Numbered from the stretch's first letter, positions 1 to 9,037 are shown. The stretch is 64,000 nucleotides of DNA from Shewanella sp. GD04112 (GCF_029835735.1 NZ_JAOEAL010000001.1:1674001-1738000); one strand, 5' to 3'. A program made the numbers and translations. The notes: generated by a model from the sequence alone, not told the origin.

Positions 1-49
1 TTGCATGGCATGCAAGAGGTCGACGGTTCGATCCCGTCTAGCTCCACCA
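1..49 (+). tRNA. tRNA-Ala(GGC), 3' part
   Basis: The first 49 bases are identical to the 3' part of the complete tRNA-Ala at 299-374, from the anticodon stem through the encoded CCA end. The 5' part lies outside the window. It is the first visible member of the Ala/Glu tRNA cluster. Confidence 0.95.
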
Positions 50-116
50 AACTTACCGCCGATATTAAGCGAGATGAGCGTTAGTAATAATGCGAGTCAA
101 ATTAATATGTCCTTGT

Positions 117-192
117 GTCCCCTTCGTCTAGAGGCCTAGGACACCGCCCTTTCACGGCGGTAACAGGGGTTCGAATCCCCTAGGGGATACCA
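117..192 (+). tRNA. tRNA-Glu(TTC) copy 1
   Basis: A 76-base cloverleaf gene begins GTCCCCTTCG, has anticodon loop CTTTCAC with anticodon TTC, carries a GGTTCGAATCC T-arm and ends in an encoded CCA. It is one of seven copies in the cluster that look identical by eye. Confidence 0.97.
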
Positions 193-298
193 CTATGTTT
201 ATCACATAGGGTTCCTAGCAAATGACTAACGAGTCGTTTGGTAAGAACAAATCCAGTTTCTGCGATATATACTGAATATCAGTATGTCGAAAGAATTT

Positions 299-374
<76 letters not shown>

Positions 375-438
375 AATTCGCCGTATTAAGCGAGAGCACT
401 GTTAGTCATTAATAGTTTTCAAATTAATATGTCCTTGT

Positions 439-514
439 GTCCCCTTCGTCTAGAGGCCTAGGACACCGCCCTTTCACGGCGGTAACAGGGGTTCGAATCC
501 CCTAGGGGATACCA
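439..514 (+). tRNA. tRNA-Glu(TTC) copy 2
   Basis: Same 76-base sequence and TTC anticodon as copy 1, with encoded CCA. From here on each tRNA-Glu is followed by a near-identical spacer, so copies 2 to 6 start exactly 176 bases apart. Confidence 0.97.
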
Positions 515-614
515 CTCTATCCCTTAAAGATAGGGTGCTATCACAAATGACTAACGAGTGATTTGTGAGATAACTAGCAAGACCTCAGTGATGAGGCTAA
601 ACATCAGTCCTTGT

Positions 615-690
615 GTCCCCTTCGTCTAGAGGCCTAGGACACCGCCCTTTCACGGCGGTAACAGGGGTTCGAATCCCCTAGGGGATACCA
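615..690 (+). tRNA. tRNA-Glu(TTC) copy 3
   Basis: Identical 76-base tRNA-Glu with TTC anticodon and encoded CCA. It starts 176 bases after copy 2. Confidence 0.97.
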
Positions 691-790
691 CTCTATCCCT
701 TAAAGATAGGGTGCTATCACAAATGACTAACGAGTGATTTGTGAGATAACTAGCAAGACCTCAGTGATGAGGCTAAACATCAGTCCTTGT

Positions 791-866
791 GTCCCCTTCG
801 TCTAGAGGCCTAGGACACCGCCCTTTCACGGCGGTAACAGGGGTTCGAATCCCCTAGGGGATACCA
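791..866 (+). tRNA. tRNA-Glu(TTC) copy 4
   Basis: Identical 76-base tRNA-Glu with TTC anticodon and encoded CCA. It starts 176 bases after copy 3. Confidence 0.97.
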
Positions 867-966
867 CTCTATCCCTTAAAGATAGGGTGCTCTCACAAAT
901 GACTAGCGAGTGATTTGTGAGATAACTAGCAAGACCTCAGTTATGAGGAAAAACATAAGTCCTTGT

Positions 967-1042
967 GTCCCCTTCGTCTAGAGGCCTAGGACACCGCCCT
1001 TTCACGGCGGTAACAGGGGTTCGAATCCCCTAGGGGATACCA
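967..1042 (+). tRNA. tRNA-Glu(TTC) copy 5
   Basis: Identical 76-base tRNA-Glu with TTC anticodon and encoded CCA. It starts 176 bases after copy 4. Confidence 0.97.
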
Positions 1043-1142
1043 TCCTATCCATTAAAGATAGGGTGCTATCACAAATGACTAGCGAGTGATTTGTGAGATA
1101 ACTAACAAGACCTCAGTTATGAGGAAAAACATAAGTCCTTGT

Positions 1143-1218
1143 GTCCCCTTCGTCTAGAGGCCTAGGACACCGCCCTTTCACGGCGGTAACAGGGGTTCGA
1201 ATCCCCTAGGGGATACCA
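1143..1218 (+). tRNA. tRNA-Glu(TTC) copy 6
   Basis: Identical 76-base tRNA-Glu with TTC anticodon and encoded CCA. It starts 176 bases after copy 5. Confidence 0.97.
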
Positions 1219-1317
1219 CTCTATCCCTTAAAGATAGGGTGCCATCACAAATGACTAGCGAGTGATTTGTGAGATAACAGCAAGACCTCAGTGATGAGAC
1301 TAAAAATCAGTCCTTGT

Positions 1318-1393
1318 GTCCCCTTCGTCTAGAGGCCTAGGACACCGCCCTTTCACGGCGGTAACAGGGGTTCGAATCCCCTAGGGGATACCA
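1318..1393 (+). tRNA. tRNA-Glu(TTC) copy 7
   Basis: Last tRNA-Glu of the cluster, 175 bases after copy 6 (one base missing from the preceding spacer). Its downstream sequence differs from the repeat spacer and leads into the terminator at 1437. Confidence 0.97.
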
Positions 1394-1436
1394 CCTCAAC
1401 TAAGATTAATCGCTAATGTTAGTTGAGAACAATAAG

Positions 1437-1457
1437 CCACCTTTAGGTGGTTTTTTT
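1437..1457 (+). terminator. Rho-independent terminator of the tRNA cluster
   Basis: A CCACC/GGTGG stem with a TTTA loop is followed directly by seven T residues. It lies 44 bases after the last tRNA-Glu. Confidence 0.9.
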
Positions 1458-1480
1458 GTATCTAAAATTCGTTATCCTGC

Positions 1481-1543
1481 CATAAGCCATAAGCCATAAG
1501 CCATAAGCCATAAGCCATAAGCCATGAGCCATAAGCCATAAGC
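1481..1543. repeat. Nine-copy heptamer tandem repeat (CATAAGC)
   Basis: Nine head-to-tail copies of CATAAGC occupy 63 bases. Only the seventh copy differs (CATGAGC). The repeat lies in the non-coding stretch 1458-1820 between the tRNA terminator and the terminator of the ABC transporter gene. No other feature is visible in that stretch. Confidence 0.95.
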
Positions 1544-1820
1544 CAATTCTATTGAGCCCGTATCAGTTTATTTGTCTTGGGGGTAGTAGGGGTGTTGGTA
1601 CTGTACTTTTTGCTGTATTTACCTCTTATCAAATCGCAGTAGCGACATGAGAGTAAACCACGTGCGCTCTAAGCTGAGCACCATACTTAAAGCCCAATTT
1701 GTGGATATTTTGAGGATGCGGATATTGTTGAGGATAAGTGCTGGCAACAAACTCTGTGTGCCTGTACCAGCCAGCCAATAAAGCAAGCGCAAACAATAAG
1801 ACTAATAATAAAGCCAAATA

Positions 1821-1845
1821 AAAAGGCGACTCTAGATCGCCTTTT
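1821..1845 (-). terminator. Terminator downstream of the ABC transporter gene
   Basis: The perfect inverted repeat AAAAGGCGA/TCGCCTTTT with a seven-base loop is followed by a T-rich tract on the minus strand. It lies about 60 bases after the stop codon of the ABC transporter gene. Confidence 0.85.
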
Positions 1846-1907
1846 ACATCTAAACTCAATGATTTTTCAAATCAAAGTGAAAGGTGGTGCGCTTAAGAAA
1901 CGCAAAG

Positions 1908-3737
1908 CTACTCAATCCCGAGGAAGCCACCAGTTTGATGCGCCCAAAGCTGGGCATAGATACCGCCAGCAGCAATCAACTCTTGATGGGTGCCTTGCTC
2001 GACGATACGACCTTGATCGAGCACGATTAATCTGTCCATCGCCGCGATAGTGGACAATCTATGGGCAATTGCGATCACAGTCTTTCCTTGCATTAGTTCA
2101 TACAAGCTTTCCTGAATCGCAGCTTCCACTTCGGAGTCCAAGGCAGAAGTCGCCTCATCGAGCAGTAAAATCGGCGCATTTTTCAAAAGTACCCGAGCAA
2201 TAGCGATACGTTGTCTCTGTCCGCCGGAGAGCTTAACCCCACGTTCACCCACTTGTGCATCTAAGCCATGGTTGCCATTAGGATCGGTCAGTTCATTAAT
2301 AAAATCATGGGCCTGAGCCTGTTTTATTGCATGCTCGAGCTGGGTTTCGCTCGCATCAGGATTACCGTAAAGAATATTCTCCCGAATAGTGCGATGCAGT
2401 AGAGACGTATCTTGGGTCACCATACCAATCTGTGAACGCAGTGAGTCCTGCTTGACCGCTTTAATATCTTGACCATCGATACAAATTTGGCCTTTCTCAA
2501 CATCGTAAAAACGCATCAACAGGTTCACTAGCGTGGACTTACCCGCGCCCGAGCGGCCAACGAGACCGACCTTTTCGCCCGCTTTGATATTGAGGTTCAG
2601 ATCTTCAATAACACCAGTTTCTTCGCCGTAATGGAAACTCACCTGATTAAAATCGATACGTCCTTGCTCAACCACTAAAGTGTTGGCATTGGGCGAATCT
2701 TGGATAAGTGTTGTCTTGGAAAGGGTATTCATCCCATCGGTTACTGTGCCGATATTTTCAAATAACGAACTGATTTCCCACATGATCCATTGCGACATGC
2801 CATTGAGACGCAGCGCTAAACTCACGGCAATCGCAATCGCTCCAACGGAGATGGCATTGTCACTCCAGAGCAGGATAGACACAGCGGCAATACTGAAGGC
2901 GAGCATATAGTTAATCACTTGCACACTAACACTGATCCCCGTGACAAGGCGCATCTGGCGGTACACAGTGTCGAGGAAACTGCGCATACTCGCCTTGGCA
3001 TACTCGGCTTCTTTATCCGTATGGGCGAAGAGTTTCACCGTGGTGATATTGGTGTAACTGTCGACAATGCGTCCTGTCATCGTCGAGCGCGCATCGGCCT
3101 GTTCAGTCGAAACTGTTTTCAGCCTAGGCACAAAATACCACTGTAAACCGATATAGAGCGCCAGCCAGATCAGCATGGGGATCACCAGACGAACATCGGC
3201 ACTGGCCACCATCACCAGCATGGAGGTGAAATACACTAAAATGTACACCAGCACATCGAGCAGTTTCATTACGGTTTCACGGACCGCAAGGGAAGTTTGC
3301 ATCACTTTAGTGGCAATGCGGCCGGCAAAATCATTTTGATAGAAGGACACGCTTTGCTTGAGCAGATAGCGATGCGCAAGCCAACGAATCGACATGGGAT
3401 AATTACCCAGCAAGGTTTGATGCATGATCAGCGCATGAAATAGCACTAATAATGGCATCACCACTAGGACCATCAGCCCCATTAATAACAGCGTCGAGCC
3501 TTCATCTTGAAAGAGCGTCTCAGGGCTTTTTTTCACTAACCAATCGACTAATTGCCCCATAAAGCCAAAGAGCGAGACTTCGAGCATGGCGATTAATGCC
3601 GTCAGCACTGACATTAATATAAGCGGTAATTCATAGCCCTTAGTGTAATGGCGGCAAAACGCATATACCCCCGTGGGCGGCTTGGTTGGTTCGCCATCGG
3701 GCAGGGCTTCAACCCAAGATTCAAATCGTTTAAACAT
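1908..3737 (-). CDS. ABC transporter, fused membrane and ATPase domains
   Basis: This 609-residue protein is a half-size ABC exporter with membrane and nucleotide-binding parts in one chain. The N-terminal half (about residues 30-335) contains hydrophobic segments typical of an exporter transmembrane domain. The ATPase half carries a Walker A GRSGAGKST near residue 395, the signature LSGGQRQ near 504 and the Walker B LLLDEATSALD near 524. This layout matches the MsbA/multidrug exporter family, which works as a dimer in the inner membrane; the substrate cannot be inferred. It is transcribed away from the alkylation repair gene at 3904 and ends at a clear terminator. Confidence 0.93.
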   Translation of the reverse strand: MFKRFESWVEALPDGEPTKPPTGVYAFCRHYTKGYELPLILMSVLTALIAMLEVSLFGFMGQLVDWLVKKSPETLFQDEGSTLLLMGLMVLVVMPLLVLFHALIMHQTLLGNYPMSIRWLAHRYLLKQSVSFYQNDFAGRIATKVMQTSLAVRETVMKLLDVLVYILVYFTSMLVMVASADVRLVIPMLIWLALYIGLQWYFVPRLKTVSTEQADARSTMTGRIVDSYTNITTVKLFAHTDKEAEYAKASMRSFLDTVYRQMRLVTGISVSVQVINYMLAFSIAAVSILLWSDNAISVGAIAIAVSLALRLNGMSQWIMWEISSLFENIGTVTDGMNTLSKTTLIQDSPNANTLVVEQGRIDFNQVSFHYGEETGVIEDLNLNIKAGEKVGLVGRSGAGKSTLVNLLMRFYDVEKGQICIDGQDIKAVKQDSLRSQIGMVTQDTSLLHRTIRENILYGNPDASETQLEHAIKQAQAHDFINELTDPNGNHGLDAQVGERGVKLSGGQRQRIAIARVLLKNAPILLLDEATSALDSEVEAAIQESLYELMQGKTVIAIAHRLSTIAAMDRLIVLDQGRIVEQGTHQELIAAGGIYAQLWAHQTGGFLGIE

Positions 3738-3903
3738 GAATTGACTCTATTTTATTGAGAAAAGTGGATGGGGAAAACGTCGAGGTGTCTAGCATATAGG
3801 ATCTTGCACTTTAAAAGCACGCGATGATCCAGTTCCGTTTTCCGCGAGTGTGCTAGCATAGGGTGACGTACAGTAACCGACAAGTACAAAATTGTGAATA
3901 AGA

Positions 3904-5547
3904 GTGTCGGATAGCCAAATGAAGCAGACAAGCGTGAGCCAAAATTCAGCCCCACAACCGCCATCCGAGCCGACATCAAGCGACGCGCAGGATTGCCAAA
4001 TATCCGCCGGGATTTGCCGTGAAGCGCGCATGAGCCGCGATCCACGTTTTGACGGTAAGTTCTTTGTGGGCGTGTTAAGTACGGGGATTTATTGCCGAAC
4101 AGTGTGCCCAGCAGTAGCGCCGAAGGAAGAAAATGTGCGTTATTTTGACTCGGCCATTAAAGCTGCACAGGCGGGACTCAGGCCTTGTCTACGTTGCCGC
4201 CCCGACAGTGCTCCTGGCTCTAATCCGTGGAAAGGCACTAACACAACCCTAGACAGAGCCATAGGTTTGATTGAAGCTGGCGCCTTATCTGGTGAGCACG
4301 GATTAACGGTCGAGGCCTTGGCGGACAAATTGGGGATCAGCAGCCGTTATTTAAATAAATTATTTACCGCAGGATTTGGCACTTCACCTAAACAATTTGC
4401 CCTCTATCGTCAGTTATTGTTCGCAAAGCAGTTGTTGCATCAGACGCAGTTGCCCATCACTCAGGTCGCCCTTGCCGCAGGCTTTAACAGTATTCGCCGT
4501 TTTAACGAGGCATTTCAGCAGGCGCTGCAATTAACGCCCACCCAGTTGCGAAAATCCAGTCAGAAATCGACTATTAAAATAGACGACGGGGAGAGTGCCG
4601 AACTCGCTTGTTCGCAGGAGATGCCAGCGCACAGCTTGAGTCTGTATCAGTATTATCGACCGCCACTCGATTGGGCGGCGCAATTAGCCTTTTATCGCCT
4701 GCGCGCCGTCGAAGGCATGGAATGGTTTAGCGATAATGCAAACCCTCACTCCCATGGGGCGATTGACCCAAATATACCACTTGAGTATGGCCGTACTCTG
4801 CAAATTGAGGATATCCGCGCTGTGGTACATATCGTCCATGAGGCGCCTTTGCATCGCTTTAAAATCACGCTGACGTTAACGCCCGACTCGCCCATATCGG
4901 GCCTACAAAAGCTCATCACCCAAGTGCGGCGCATTTTAGATCTCGATGCCGATATGCAGCTGATTGAACACAACCTAGCGCACTTGACCGATCTAAAACT
5001 CAGTAGCAAATCCGGGCTTAGGATCCCTGGCGCTGGCGCGGTATTTGAGGCGGGTTGTCGAGCGGTCTTAGGTCAGCAGGTGAGCGTAGTGCAGGCGACT
5101 AAATTACTGAATATATTGGTCGAAGCCTATGGCGAGCGCTTTAGTTTAAACGGGCGGGAATATCGCCTGTTCCCCACACCGCAGGCGATTCGTGAAGCGA
5201 GTCTCGATGAGCTTAAAATGCCCGGCGCGCGCAAACTGGCGCTCAATGCGCTTGCAGCCTTTATCTGTGAGCAGCCCGAAGCCTCAGTCGATGAGTGGAT
5301 TGGGGTAAAAGGCATAGGCCCTTGGACCATTGCCTACGCCAAATTACGTGGACTTGGCGATCCGAATATCTTCTTGCACACGGATTTAATTGTTAAAAAA
5401 CAATTGGTAGCCAGTGTTGCCGAGCAAAAAGGCTTGGATATTGAAGCGGTAAAACAGCTGGATTATACGGTGCTTGCACAGCGGGTGAGTGCGGATATCG
5501 CCCCTTGGGGGAGTTATTTAACCTTTCAGCTGTGGTCCAATGCATAA
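3904..5547 (+). CDS. Ada metal-binding / AraC / AlkA fusion DNA repair regulator
   Basis: This 547-residue protein joins three modules. Residues about 40-105 form an Ada-type zinc domain with Cys64, Cys68, Cys95 and Cys98; in E. coli Ada the equivalent domain takes the methyl group from methylphosphotriesters. Residues about 115-200 are an AraC-type DNA-binding domain. Residues about 230-547 match AlkA, with a helix-hairpin-helix GVKGIGPWT and the catalytic aspartate at residue 494 in LHTDLIVKK. It lacks the O6-methylguanine methyltransferase domain of Ada, which is supplied by the next gene. It probably excises 3-methylated purines and senses methylation damage. The start is GTG at 3904; an ATG at 3919 is an alternative. 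Confidence 0.9.
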   Translation: MSDSQMKQTSVSQNSAPQPPSEPTSSDAQDCQISAGICREARMSRDPRFDGKFFVGVLSTGIYCRTVCPAVAPKEENVRYFDSAIKAAQAGLRPCLRCRPDSAPGSNPWKGTNTTLDRAIGLIEAGALSGEHGLTVEALADKLGISSRYLNKLFTAGFGTSPKQFALYRQLLFAKQLLHQTQLPITQVALAAGFNSIRRFNEAFQQALQLTPTQLRKSSQKSTIKIDDGESAELACSQEMPAHSLSLYQYYRPPLDWAAQLAFYRLRAVEGMEWFSDNANPHSHGAIDPNIPLEYGRTLQIEDIRAVVHIVHEAPLHRFKITLTLTPDSPISGLQKLITQVRRILDLDADMQLIEHNLAHLTDLKLSSKSGLRIPGAGAVFEAGCRAVLGQQVSVVQATKLLNILVEAYGERFSLNGREYRLFPTPQAIREASLDELKMPGARKLALNALAAFICEQPEASVDEWIGVKGIGPWTIAYAKLRGLGDPNIFLHTDLIVKKQLVASVAEQKGLDIEAVKQLDYTVLAQRVSADIAPWGSYLTFQLWSNA

Positions 5548-5661
5548 GGTATTTCTGGCCACTCGTTATGTATCCAATACCTAGGCTCCATATGAGAGCC
5601 ACTATTACTATTTGAAACACAGTACGAAAACACTGTACTAAAGCCGTTTACGAGACCCATT

Positions 5662-6228
5662 ATGAGCCCGAATTTCTCCCAATTGATTAGCGCGCCAACG
5701 GCCAAAGATTATCAGCCCTGCGCTGTCGATACCTTAAGTACCCCTGTCGGCGTACTACAACTCAATGCCAATGCCTACGGATTAAGCCACTTAACGGTCG
5801 TAGGGTCGAGCCGAACGGAGATCCCGCTAAAGGTTGCAACTGATGTCGAACTCGCGCGGGCCAAAAGCCATATTGAGCAGGCAAAGGCGCAGCTTCAGAA
5901 ATATTTTCGCGGTGAGCTAACTGAGTTCCACTTAAGCTTAGCGCCTAAGGGAACCGAATTTCAGCAGCAGGTGTGGCAGGCGCTGGTGCAGGTCGGTTAT
6001 GGGCAGAGTTACAGTTATGGCGATATCGCCCAGCGCATCGACAGGCCCAAAGCCGTCAGGGCGGTGGGTGCCGCCAATGGTGCCAATCCCATCGCGATTA
6101 TTGTGCCCTGTCACCGTATCATTGGTAAAAATGGCCAATTAACCGGTTATGCCTATGGACTTACGATGAAACAACAGCTGTTAATGCTGGAATCGACAAG
6201 CAAGGGAGCGCATTTTACGTTAGAATAG
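5662..6228 (+). CDS. ogt: Methylated-DNA-protein-cysteine methyltransferase
   Basis: This 188-residue protein matches the Ogt/Ada C-terminal family, which removes alkyl groups from O6-alkylguanine in a one-time suicide reaction. The acceptor is Cys150 in the motif IIVPCHRIIG. The upstream stretch GTEFQQQVWQAL and the RAVGAANGANP helix are also typical. It lies 114 bases after the Ada/AlkA fusion on the same strand, so the two genes together provide all the activities of the Ada response. The start codon is ATG. Confidence 0.93.
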   Translation: MSPNFSQLISAPTAKDYQPCAVDTLSTPVGVLQLNANAYGLSHLTVVGSSRTEIPLKVATDVELARAKSHIEQAKAQLQKYFRGELTEFHLSLAPKGTEFQQQVWQALVQVGYGQSYSYGDIAQRIDRPKAVRAVGAANGANPIAIIVPCHRIIGKNGQLTGYAYGLTMKQQLLMLESTSKGAHFTLE

Positions 6229-6265
6229 CGGTCATATTTGTTATTGATGAGCCATGTAATTTTTT

Positions 6266-7549
6266 ATGACCCAAGCTTCTTCCTCCGTTGCCAGCTTTGC
6301 CGAACTTGGCATTATTGCGCCCCTGTGTAATCGACTCTCTGAGCTGACCTATGCGGCCCCTACGCCCATACAAGCGGCCACTATTCCGGCCGTGCTCAGT
6401 GGACGGGACGTATTAGCGGGGGCGAATACGGGCTCAGGCAAAACGGCCGCCTTTGCCGTGCCGTTATTGCAGCGCCTGTTTGAGGCGAAAACTGCGGAAA
6501 AGTCGGCAGGCCAAGTGCGTTGTTTGGTACTGGTGCCAACTCGCGAATTGGCGCAGCAAGTTGCCGATAGCTTTTTATCCTATGCTTCTCACTTCAATGG
6601 CCAACTTAAGATAGTCGCGGCGTTCGGCGGCGTGTCTGTCAATCTGCAAATGCAAAGCTTACGCGCGGGGGCCGATGTGCTGGTGGCAACGCCTGGCCGT
6701 TTATTGGATTTATTAGCCAGTAATGCGCTTAAGTTAAACCGCGTCTCGGCCTTAGTGCTGGATGAAGCTGACCGCATGTTATGCCTTGGGTTTACCGATG
6801 AATTAAATCAAGTGCTTGAGGCGCTGCCCGCCAAGAAACAAACCTTATTGTTTTCGGCTACATTCCCTGAAGAAGTCCGAGCACTCACGGCCAAATTACT
6901 CCATCAACCGCTTGAATATCATCTGCAAAGTGAGCAAGAAAGCACTATTGAACAGCGTGTTATCACAGTCAACCGTGAACAAAAAACGGCGCTATTGGCA
7001 CACTTGATTAAACAGCATCAGTGGTCGCAGGCGCTTATTTTTGTTAGCGCTAAAAATACTTGTAATCACCTCGCACAGAAGCTGTCTAAACGTGGGATCA
7101 GTGCCGAAGTCTTCCATGGCGATAAGGCGCAAGGCGCGCGTACTCGGGTACTCGATGGCTTTAAAAGTGGCGAAATCAGTGTATTGATTGCGACTGATAT
7201 CGCAGCCCGCGGTATTGATATTGATAAACTCCCTGTGGTGATTAACTTCGATTTGCCAAGAAGCCCGGCCGATTATATGCACCGTATTGGTCGTAGCGGC
7301 CGCGCGGGAGAGGCGGGTTTGGCGGTGACCTTGATTTCCCATGAGGAATATCATCACTTCGGCGTGATTGAAAAGAAAAACAAAATCAAACTGGTACGTG
7401 AACAAATCACCGGATTTGAAGCGAATGCCGAGATGCCACTGGAAGTGTTGGCGCAGGAAAAACCGCAGGCTAAACCCGAAGGCACTGGCAAGAAAAAGCG
7501 TAAACAGTTACCCGCGGCGAACCTTGAATTTTGGGGTAAAAAGTCTTAA
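6266..7549 (+). CDS. DEAD-box ATP-dependent RNA helicase
   Basis: The 427-residue protein has the usual helicase motifs in order: the Q motif near residues 30-37 (PTPIQ), Walker A ANTGSGKT at 53-60, PTRELA near 93, DEAD at 166-169, SAT at 197-199 and HRIGRSGR from residue 339. It resembles the RhlE-like group of bacterial RNA helicases, which remodel structured RNA in ribosome assembly or RNA decay. The C-terminal tail is basic (a GKKKRKQ stretch near 415) and may bind RNA. It ends 65 bases before the start chosen for the phosphatase gene, so the two may be co-transcribed. Confidence 0.93.
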   Translation: MTQASSSVASFAELGIIAPLCNRLSELTYAAPTPIQAATIPAVLSGRDVLAGANTGSGKTAAFAVPLLQRLFEAKTAEKSAGQVRCLVLVPTRELAQQVADSFLSYASHFNGQLKIVAAFGGVSVNLQMQSLRAGADVLVATPGRLLDLLASNALKLNRVSALVLDEADRMLCLGFTDELNQVLEALPAKKQTLLFSATFPEEVRALTAKLLHQPLEYHLQSEQESTIEQRVITVNREQKTALLAHLIKQHQWSQALIFVSAKNTCNHLAQKLSKRGISAEVFHGDKAQGARTRVLDGFKSGEISVLIATDIAARGIDIDKLPVVINFDLPRSPADYMHRIGRSGRAGEAGLAVTLISHEEYHHFGVIEKKNKIKLVREQITGFEANAEMPLEVLAQEKPQAKPEGTGKKKRKQLPAANLEFWGKKS

Positions 7550-7614
7550 TTCCTTGGGCGTGAGTTATGCTTAGTGCATCTCATGTCCCTTCGCATCTGG
7601 TTTGTGGGAGCAGT

Positions 7615-8085
7615 ATGCAGCATCTATTTTGGTTAGTTGAAGGCAAGATAGCGGGTCGAAGTGGCCCCAATAAGGATCCTTGGGATTTAGCCGAGCTTAA
7701 GGACTCTGGGATCCGTGCCGTGTTATCCGTGAATGGCGGAGAGGGCTGTGAGCCGGGCAGTTTTAAGCATCATGGATTGCGTTATGAATGCATTCCTTTC
7801 TCCCGCAATGTCCCGCCGCAGGAAGGGGATGTTGCAATATGTGTTGCCCAGCTACCGCGTGCGCTGGCGTTTATTCAGCAGTGTGAAGCCGATAACTTGC
7901 CCGTGCTAATCCATTGCCGCTCGGGTAAAGACCGTACTGGGCTTATTATGGCCTATTACTTGATGGTCAATGGCGCCGCGCCTTTGCATGCCGTTAGTCA
8001 AGTACGCAGTATTCGCGATATTGCGTTTACTGCCGAAGGTTGGGACCAGTTTGCCTTCGATGTGCTCTATGCGTTACAGGACTAA
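7615..8085 (+). CDS. Dual-specificity/tyrosine phosphatase-like protein
   Basis: The protein carries the cysteine phosphatase signature HCRSGKDRTG, with the CX5R catalytic loop and an aspartate inside the loop. It therefore belongs to the tyrosine/dual-specificity phosphatase fold; the substrate is unknown. I chose ATG 7615 (156 residues, catalytic Cys101) because GGGAG sits four bases upstream and the protein then begins with a conserved-looking MQHLFWLVEGKIAGR. An in-frame ATG at 7567 would add 16 residues. It lies between the RNA helicase gene and the broken phospholipase D gene. Confidence 0.85.
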   Translation: MQHLFWLVEGKIAGRSGPNKDPWDLAELKDSGIRAVLSVNGGEGCEPGSFKHHGLRYECIPFSRNVPPQEGDVAICVAQLPRALAFIQQCEADNLPVLIHCRSGKDRTGLIMAYYLMVNGAAPLHAVSQVRSIRDIAFTAEGWDQFAFDVLYALQD

Positions 8086-8233
8086 CCATCTGAATTCATA
8101 AAATAAGGAATACCATTTAGTGACGATATTAGGGATATCATCGCGCAGTTGTGGCGCCACCTTCGCCAACACAATCGCCCAGCATCTTGCCAAGAAGATG
8201 GGGCAAAAACGCAAGAGTTATCCCGTCAAACAA

Positions 8234-8506
8234 ATGGTATTTCGTCTCTCGCTTCCCTTTTGGGGGCTTTTGCTCCTGTTGATTAACGGTTGTAGCTCAA
8301 TGGCAGAATTACCCGCAAAATCAATTGAAACAGCCTATCCCTTAGCCGAAAACTCCACCCTGTATCAGGCGGTAAAAACCGCCATGACGCAGCATCCCGA
8401 GCAAACTGGGGTATTTCCCCTCGGTGATGGGGTCGATGCCTTCGTCGCTCGCTTGTTGCTGATTGAGTCCGCCGTCAGCAGTATCGATCTGCAATATTAT
8501 ATTTAT
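8234..8506 (+). pseudogene. 5' fragment of a PLD-family lipoprotein gene
   Basis: The fragment encodes a lipoprotein signal (LLLLINGCSSMAEL with a lipobox cysteine) and the start of a phospholipase D/cardiolipin synthase-type domain ending in IDLQYYIY. At that point an IS200/IS605 element interrupts the frame. ATG 8234 fits a signal peptide best; ATG 8198 and GTG 8120 are in-frame alternatives. Both catalytic HKD motifs lie in the 3' fragment at 10287-11494, so this fragment cannot be active alone. Confidence 0.85.
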
Positions 8507-8522
8507 CGGATAGCGCGGAAAA

Positions 8523-8542
8523 CCTCGCCGTTCAGGGCGAGG
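8523..8542. repeat. Left-end hairpin of the IS element
   Basis: Perfect 7-bp stem CCTCGCC/GGCGAGG with a six-base loop, about 16 bases inside the inferred left boundary. The position suits recognition by TnpA. Confidence 0.75.
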
Positions 8543-8575
8543 ATGAATAGCGCAACGGCGAAGCCGTTCTGAGGG

Positions 8576-8992
8576 CTACGCCGGAGTTTGTTGCTGCTCA
8601 ATATACTGCCGGATGATCTCAATTGGCGCACCACCACAGCTCCCCGCAAAATAACTGGGCGACCAGAGCGCACCTCCCCAGAGTTTCTTTTTGATCGAAG
8701 GGTAATTCTTTTTTCGGATCATCCGGCTGGATACACCTTTGAGACTGTTAACCAGATTCGACACGGCCACCTTCGGCGGGTAATTCACCAACAAATGCAC
8801 ATGGTCGTCTTCACCGTCGAACTCAACCAGCTCTGATTCAAAATCAAGACAGACCTTTTCAAAAAAGATTTTTAGATCATCCAGCACTTCTTTGGTAAAG
8901 ACATTTCGTCGGTATTTTGTTACAAAGACCAAATGAACGTGCATTTTAAAAACACAATGCCTGCCATGCCTTAAATCGCTTTCAATTTCCAT
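8576..8992 (-). CDS. tnpA: IS200-type Y1 (HUH) transposase TnpA
   Basis: From ATG 8992 the protein is 138 residues, the normal size for this family. It has the HUH metal-binding motif in DHVHLL and a C-terminal helix with the likely nucleophile tyrosine in RQYIEQQ. The family cuts and rejoins single-stranded DNA at the hairpin ends of the element. The reading frame stays open to 9166, but the extra N-terminus overlaps tnpB and is not family-like. The gene is intact. Confidence 0.92.
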   Translation of the reverse strand: MEIESDLRHGRHCVFKMHVHLVFVTKYRRNVFTKEVLDDLKIFFEKVCLDFESELVEFDGEDDHVHLLVNYPPKVAVSNLVNSLKGVSSRMIRKKNYPSIKKKLWGGALWSPSYFAGSCGGAPIEIIRQYIEQQQTPA

Positions 8993-9037
8993 AGACCAAT
9001 CTATAATTGAGTTGTATTGACACAGTATGAGCAAGCC

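Larger units (their letters stand above)
439..1393 (+). repeat. Tandem tRNA-Glu plus spacer array, 176-bp unit
   Basis: Each unit is one tRNA-Glu plus about 100 bases of spacer. The spacers are nearly identical and hold two inverted repeats: CTATC...GATAG just after the CCA end, and TCACAAAT...ATTTGTGA about 40 bases further on. These could form processing hairpins in a polycistronic precursor; that role is inference. The near-identity of the units points to recent tandem amplification or strong gene conversion. Confidence 0.9.

Noticed and set aside
1481..1543. Heptamer array as a CRISPR.
   Set aside because: The units are seven bases without spacers, so it is a simple tandem repeat.
1629..1859. 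Open frame of 76 codons on the minus strand with a hydrophobic N-terminal stretch.
   Set aside because: It starts with TTG close to and reads through the perfect terminator hairpin at 1821-1845, and it has no ribosome binding site. Probably chance.
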